Origin: Clostridia bacterium
Lineage (GTDB): Bacteria > Bacillota > Clostridia > UMGS1883
Direction: 5' to 3'
Length of the DNA: 64,000 bases
Assembly (NCBI GenBank): GCA_030527235.1
Contig: JAUNBL010000006.1
Coordinates: 1-64,000 of the forward strand
Shown piece after piece: positions 61,754 to 64,000 of the stretch (position 1 is its first letter; every line of letters begins with the position of its first letter). Under the pieces are notes generated by a model. The model ran no database searches and had not been told where the DNA came from. It was given only the letters and a program-made list of their open reading frames with translations. A program made the position numbers and the translations under genes.

Positions 61754-63076
61754 ATGGACAGAACACGTGCAATATGTCTGATAACGGCGGTAATAATGCT
61801 GTTTTCATCGGCATCGGTCCTTGCGGACGGCGAAATCGTATTTTCGGACGAAATGAACGCGGCGTACGGACTCGGAGATACTGTTGTGGTAAAGGGAACC
61901 ACCTCGTTCCCGTATATAAACGTTTTGCTCAATTTACCGGAAGCTGCCGGTGGCGGTACAAGGTACATGACATCGGTTTCCAAAAGCGATTTTGAGCGCG
62001 GCATCTTAATCAACATCGGCACGGACTTAGCCGCCTGGCCCATTGGAACCTATACCATTATTGTCGGTTCCTCAAATATCAGCGCAACCTTTGAATTTGA
62101 GCTGGGAGAAGAAAGCGTAAGCGGTTATATTGACCCCGACGAATACTACAACAGCGATGACGACGAACCCACAGAAGCCACAAGCTCCACTACCTCCGGC
62201 GGAAACACAGGCACTTCTCTCTACGTTACTGCCGACAAGCCTCAGATTACTCTTGCGGTCGGAGAAAGCGAAACGGTTAAAATAACTGTTTTGCCGGCCG
62301 CAACGCGGAGTATCTCGTGGATTACAGAGGATAACGACATTGTTTCGCTTTCCGGCAGCGGAGATACCGCCACGATAACGGCAAAAAAAGTCGGCGCGGC
62401 AACAGTGTGGGCATATGTCGGCGAGTTTTACGCGCAAATTAACGTCACCGTACGGCGCGCCGCTGTAGTGCCCACAGAATCAACCGAAACGACTGAGGCT
62501 ACTGAAGCTACTGAAGCGTCTGAGGCAACCGAGCCTACAGAGAATGCCTTCCCGCTTTTTTCGGATATGGACGAAGCGGCCTGGGCAACAGATGCTGTTA
62601 TGTTTCTTGCAAATCGCGGTATAGTCCAGGGGTACGACGGTAAATTTAACCCCAACGGTGCGGTCACACGGGCGGAATTTGCGGCGATGCTTATCCGAGC
62701 GCTGGATGTCGAGATGCTCTCCCCTGCCGTTGTCTTTTCCGATGTTACGCAGGACGACTGGTTTTACACTGTTGTAACGCAGGCGCAGCGCGCTAATATA
62801 GTACAGGGCTACGGCGGTCTTTTCAACCCGCTTGCCAATGTTACCAGGCAGGATGCGGCTGTGATGGCATGTCGGGCATGGCCTGATGCGCCTGTGAGCG
62901 ATATGACGGTTATTTTTGACGACCACACTTCAATCGCTTCGTATGCGATTGAGTCAGTCTACTCCATGAAGAACGCCGGCATCATCAATGGCATGACAGC
63001 ATCGATTTTTGCGCCGCTTGAAAATACTACCCGCGCACAAGCCGCAAAAATCGTGTACGAGCTTATTAGCAGGTAG
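61754..63076 (+). CDS. S-layer homology protein with Big2-type domain
   Basis: A 440-residue secreted protein: signal peptide (about 1-25), an N-terminal beta domain, an acidic/Thr linker (EPTEATSSTTSGG), a Big_2 Ig-like domain (about 152-230), a Thr-Glu repeat linker (TESTETTEATEATEASEATE) and three SLH repeats (about 268-440) with DWFYTVVTQAQRANIVQGYG, TRAEFAAMLIRAL and TRAQAAKIVYEL. SLH repeats anchor proteins to pyruvylated wall polymers. AAGGAGTGATTTT precedes the ATG at 61754; an upstream in-frame ATG is not used. Confidence 0.93.
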   Translation: MDRTRAICLITAVIMLFSSASVLADGEIVFSDEMNAAYGLGDTVVVKGTTSFPYINVLLNLPEAAGGGTRYMTSVSKSDFERGILINIGTDLAAWPIGTYTIIVGSSNISATFEFELGEESVSGYIDPDEYYNSDDDEPTEATSSTTSGGNTGTSLYVTADKPQITLAVGESETVKITVLPAATRSISWITEDNDIVSLSGSGDTATITAKKVGAATVWAYVGEFYAQINVTVRRAAVVPTESTETTEATEATEASEATEPTENAFPLFSDMDEAAWATDAVMFLANRGIVQGYDGKFNPNGAVTRAEFAAMLIRALDVEMLSPAVVFSDVTQDDWFYTVVTQAQRANIVQGYGGLFNPLANVTRQDAAVMACRAWPDAPVSDMTVIFDDHTSIASYAIESVYSMKNAGIINGMTASIFAPLENTTRAQAAKIVYELISR

Positions 63077-63163
63077 AACAAAAGAGTTTTGATGCCTTTG
63101 CCTTTACACGGCGGCGCTCTCAATATAATAACTGGCAACAGCGCTGCGGACAGCGCGCACAAG

Positions 63164-63195
63164 AAAACGGCATAGCTTTTAGGCTATGCCGTTTT
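63164..63195. terminator. Bidirectional terminator between the SLH gene and secF
   Basis: A perfect 13-base stem (AAAACGGCATAGC with GCTATGCCGTTTT), loop of six, A-tract on the left, T-tract on the right, between convergent genes. Confidence 0.9.
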
Positions 63196-63225
63196 GTGGT
63201 TGCTAAAAACATGGCAGCTTGCTTT

Positions 63226-64000
63226 CTATCTGCCTGTTCTCTTGCCCTTTACGCCGCTTTCTTTCCAAAACGCCCAGAAGTTCGGAGCGATGAAAAGCGA
63301 AGAGTAGGTCCCGCAGAAGATACCGATTATAATCGGCAGAGCGAACTGACGTATGCTCGTTACGCCCAGAATATAAAGCGCGCCTATGGTAAAGAGCGTG
63401 GTGAGCGAAGAATTAATTGCACGGGTATACGACTGGTAAATAGATTTTGATGCAATCTCATTATAAGACGATTTGCGCATCATCTTTGTATTCTCCCTCA
63501 CACGGTCAAATACAACAATCGTGGCATTAATCGAGTAACCCACAATAGTAAGCACCGCCGCGATAAAACTCGTGCTAATCGGGAGCTGGAAGAGCGAATA
63601 TGCGCCAAGCATGAGGATTACATCCTGCGCAAGCGCAATAACGGCGCTTGTCCCCGACTGAAAATCAAAGCGGAACGTAATGTAAATCAGCATGAGGATA
63701 ATGGCTATCAGGACAGCCTTAAACGAGTCCCCGATAAGACGCTTGCTGACGGTTTCGCCCACCTTCTCAACATTGAGGATACCGCTTTGGTCTATGCCGA
63801 AGCTCTCTTTAAGCTTTTCCACAACCTCTGTCTGCTGCTCATTTGTAAGCTCACTGGTCTTAATCAGCATCTCCGTACCATCGCCGGTTTTTTGAATCTG
63901 GGCAGTATTGCCGGAAATCTCGCTGATTATAGAATTAACCGTATCCTCCATATCGCTTGTGTACTCTTTGCCCAAAGCGATTTGGAACGACGTGCCGCCC
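63226..64000 (-). CDS. secF: Protein translocase subunit SecF, N-terminus outside window
   Basis: The C-terminal 258 residues of SecF, which with SecD helps protein export by proton motive force. The frame runs through the window end, where GGTSFQIALG shows the conserved N-terminal SecD/F motif. It keeps the periplasmic domain, LIYITFRFDFQSG, the catalytic-region helix VLTIVGYSINATIVVFDRVREN and TRAINSSLTTLFTIGALYILG. The gene is incomplete only because of the window edge. Confidence 0.96.
   Translation of the reverse strand, partial: GGTSFQIALGKEYTSDMEDTVNSIISEISGNTAQIQKTGDGTEMLIKTSELTNEQQTEVVEKLKESFGIDQSGILNVEKVGETVSKRLIGDSFKAVLIAIILMLIYITFRFDFQSGTSAVIALAQDVILMLGAYSLFQLPISTSFIAAVLTIVGYSINATIVVFDRVRENTKMMRKSSYNEIASKSIYQSYTRAINSSLTTLFTIGALYILGVTSIRQFALPIIIGIFCGTYSSLFIAPNFWAFWKESGVKGKRTGR

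Noticed and set aside
62470-62550. Short tandem repeat in the S-layer gene as a CRISPR-like or mobile repeat
   Set aside because: It encodes a Thr-Glu linker (repeats of ACTGAAGC type) in frame, a usual low-complexity hinge.

Overview
The window looks like part of the chromosome of a spore-forming, anaerobic Clostridia-type Firmicute of medium GC, probably a polysaccharide-degrading gut or digester bacterium. The evidence is sporulation genes (spoIIGA-sigE, spoVAC-spoVAD, yunB), pyruvate phosphate dikinase, an oxygen-sensitive glycyl radical enzyme with its activase, an HPr with both phosphorylation sites, S-layer homology repeats and many carbohydrate-active enzymes. I cannot name a genus. 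No tRNA, rRNA, CRISPR array, transposase or integrase was seen.

Bases 1 to about 5200 are the end of an integrated mobile element. They are AT-richer than the rest and carry a sigma-70-like factor, a 0.63 kb non-coding stretch with dyads, and a three-gene cargo operon: an HTH protein, a protein with a weak resemblance to uracil-DNA glycosylases, and a remarkable fusion of PolC-like polymerase segments to a DnaB-like helicase ATPase. The element abuts rlmD, whose reading frame ends in an about 95-residue extra tail followed by a small DUF6061-type gene; rlmD/rumA is a known integration target.

Bases 4.9-22.5 kb are almost all on the minus strand: rlmD with a GH13 amylase, an ECF transporter S component with a DtxR-type regulator, ppdK, rpsB-tsf, a giant secreted LacZ-like protein that seems to have lost its active site, an FHA-FtsW/RodA-PBP cell-wall cluster, and a MATE exporter. 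Bases 22.6-29.2 kb are on the plus strand: valS, a secreted alginate-lyase-type protein, and a reduced spoVA operon preceded by a 37-codon peptide gene. Bases 29.3-34.8 kb hold a degenerate vWA protein, a YycH/YycI-like pair without WalRK, a small secreted protein, yunB, HPr and an AraC regulator.

Bases 35.0-48.7 kb are the main glycan region: two tandem secreted GH43 proteins with beta-trefoil, FN3 and F5/8C modules (the second greatly enlarged and apparently starting at ACG), a CapD-like dehydratase, a cytosolic GH43, a CorC/CNNM protein, a hemolysin-III protein and a GH27 alpha-galactosidase. The GH43 subtype resembles exo-beta-1,3-galactanases, so arabinogalactan-like glycans are a reasonable target (inference).

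Bases 48.7-64 kb hold a phosphatidyltransferase, htpG, sigE-spoIIGA, a glycyl radical activase and enzyme pair, a YgiQ-type radical SAM gene overlapping folD by 116 bases, and a compact cyclic-nucleotide module: a double cNMP-binding protein, a TIM-barrel sugar isomerase-like enzyme, and a PAS-cyclase with a PilZ-like tail. An S-layer protein and the 3' part of secF close the window. The two most interesting items are the PolC-DnaB fusion and the cyclic-nucleotide module.
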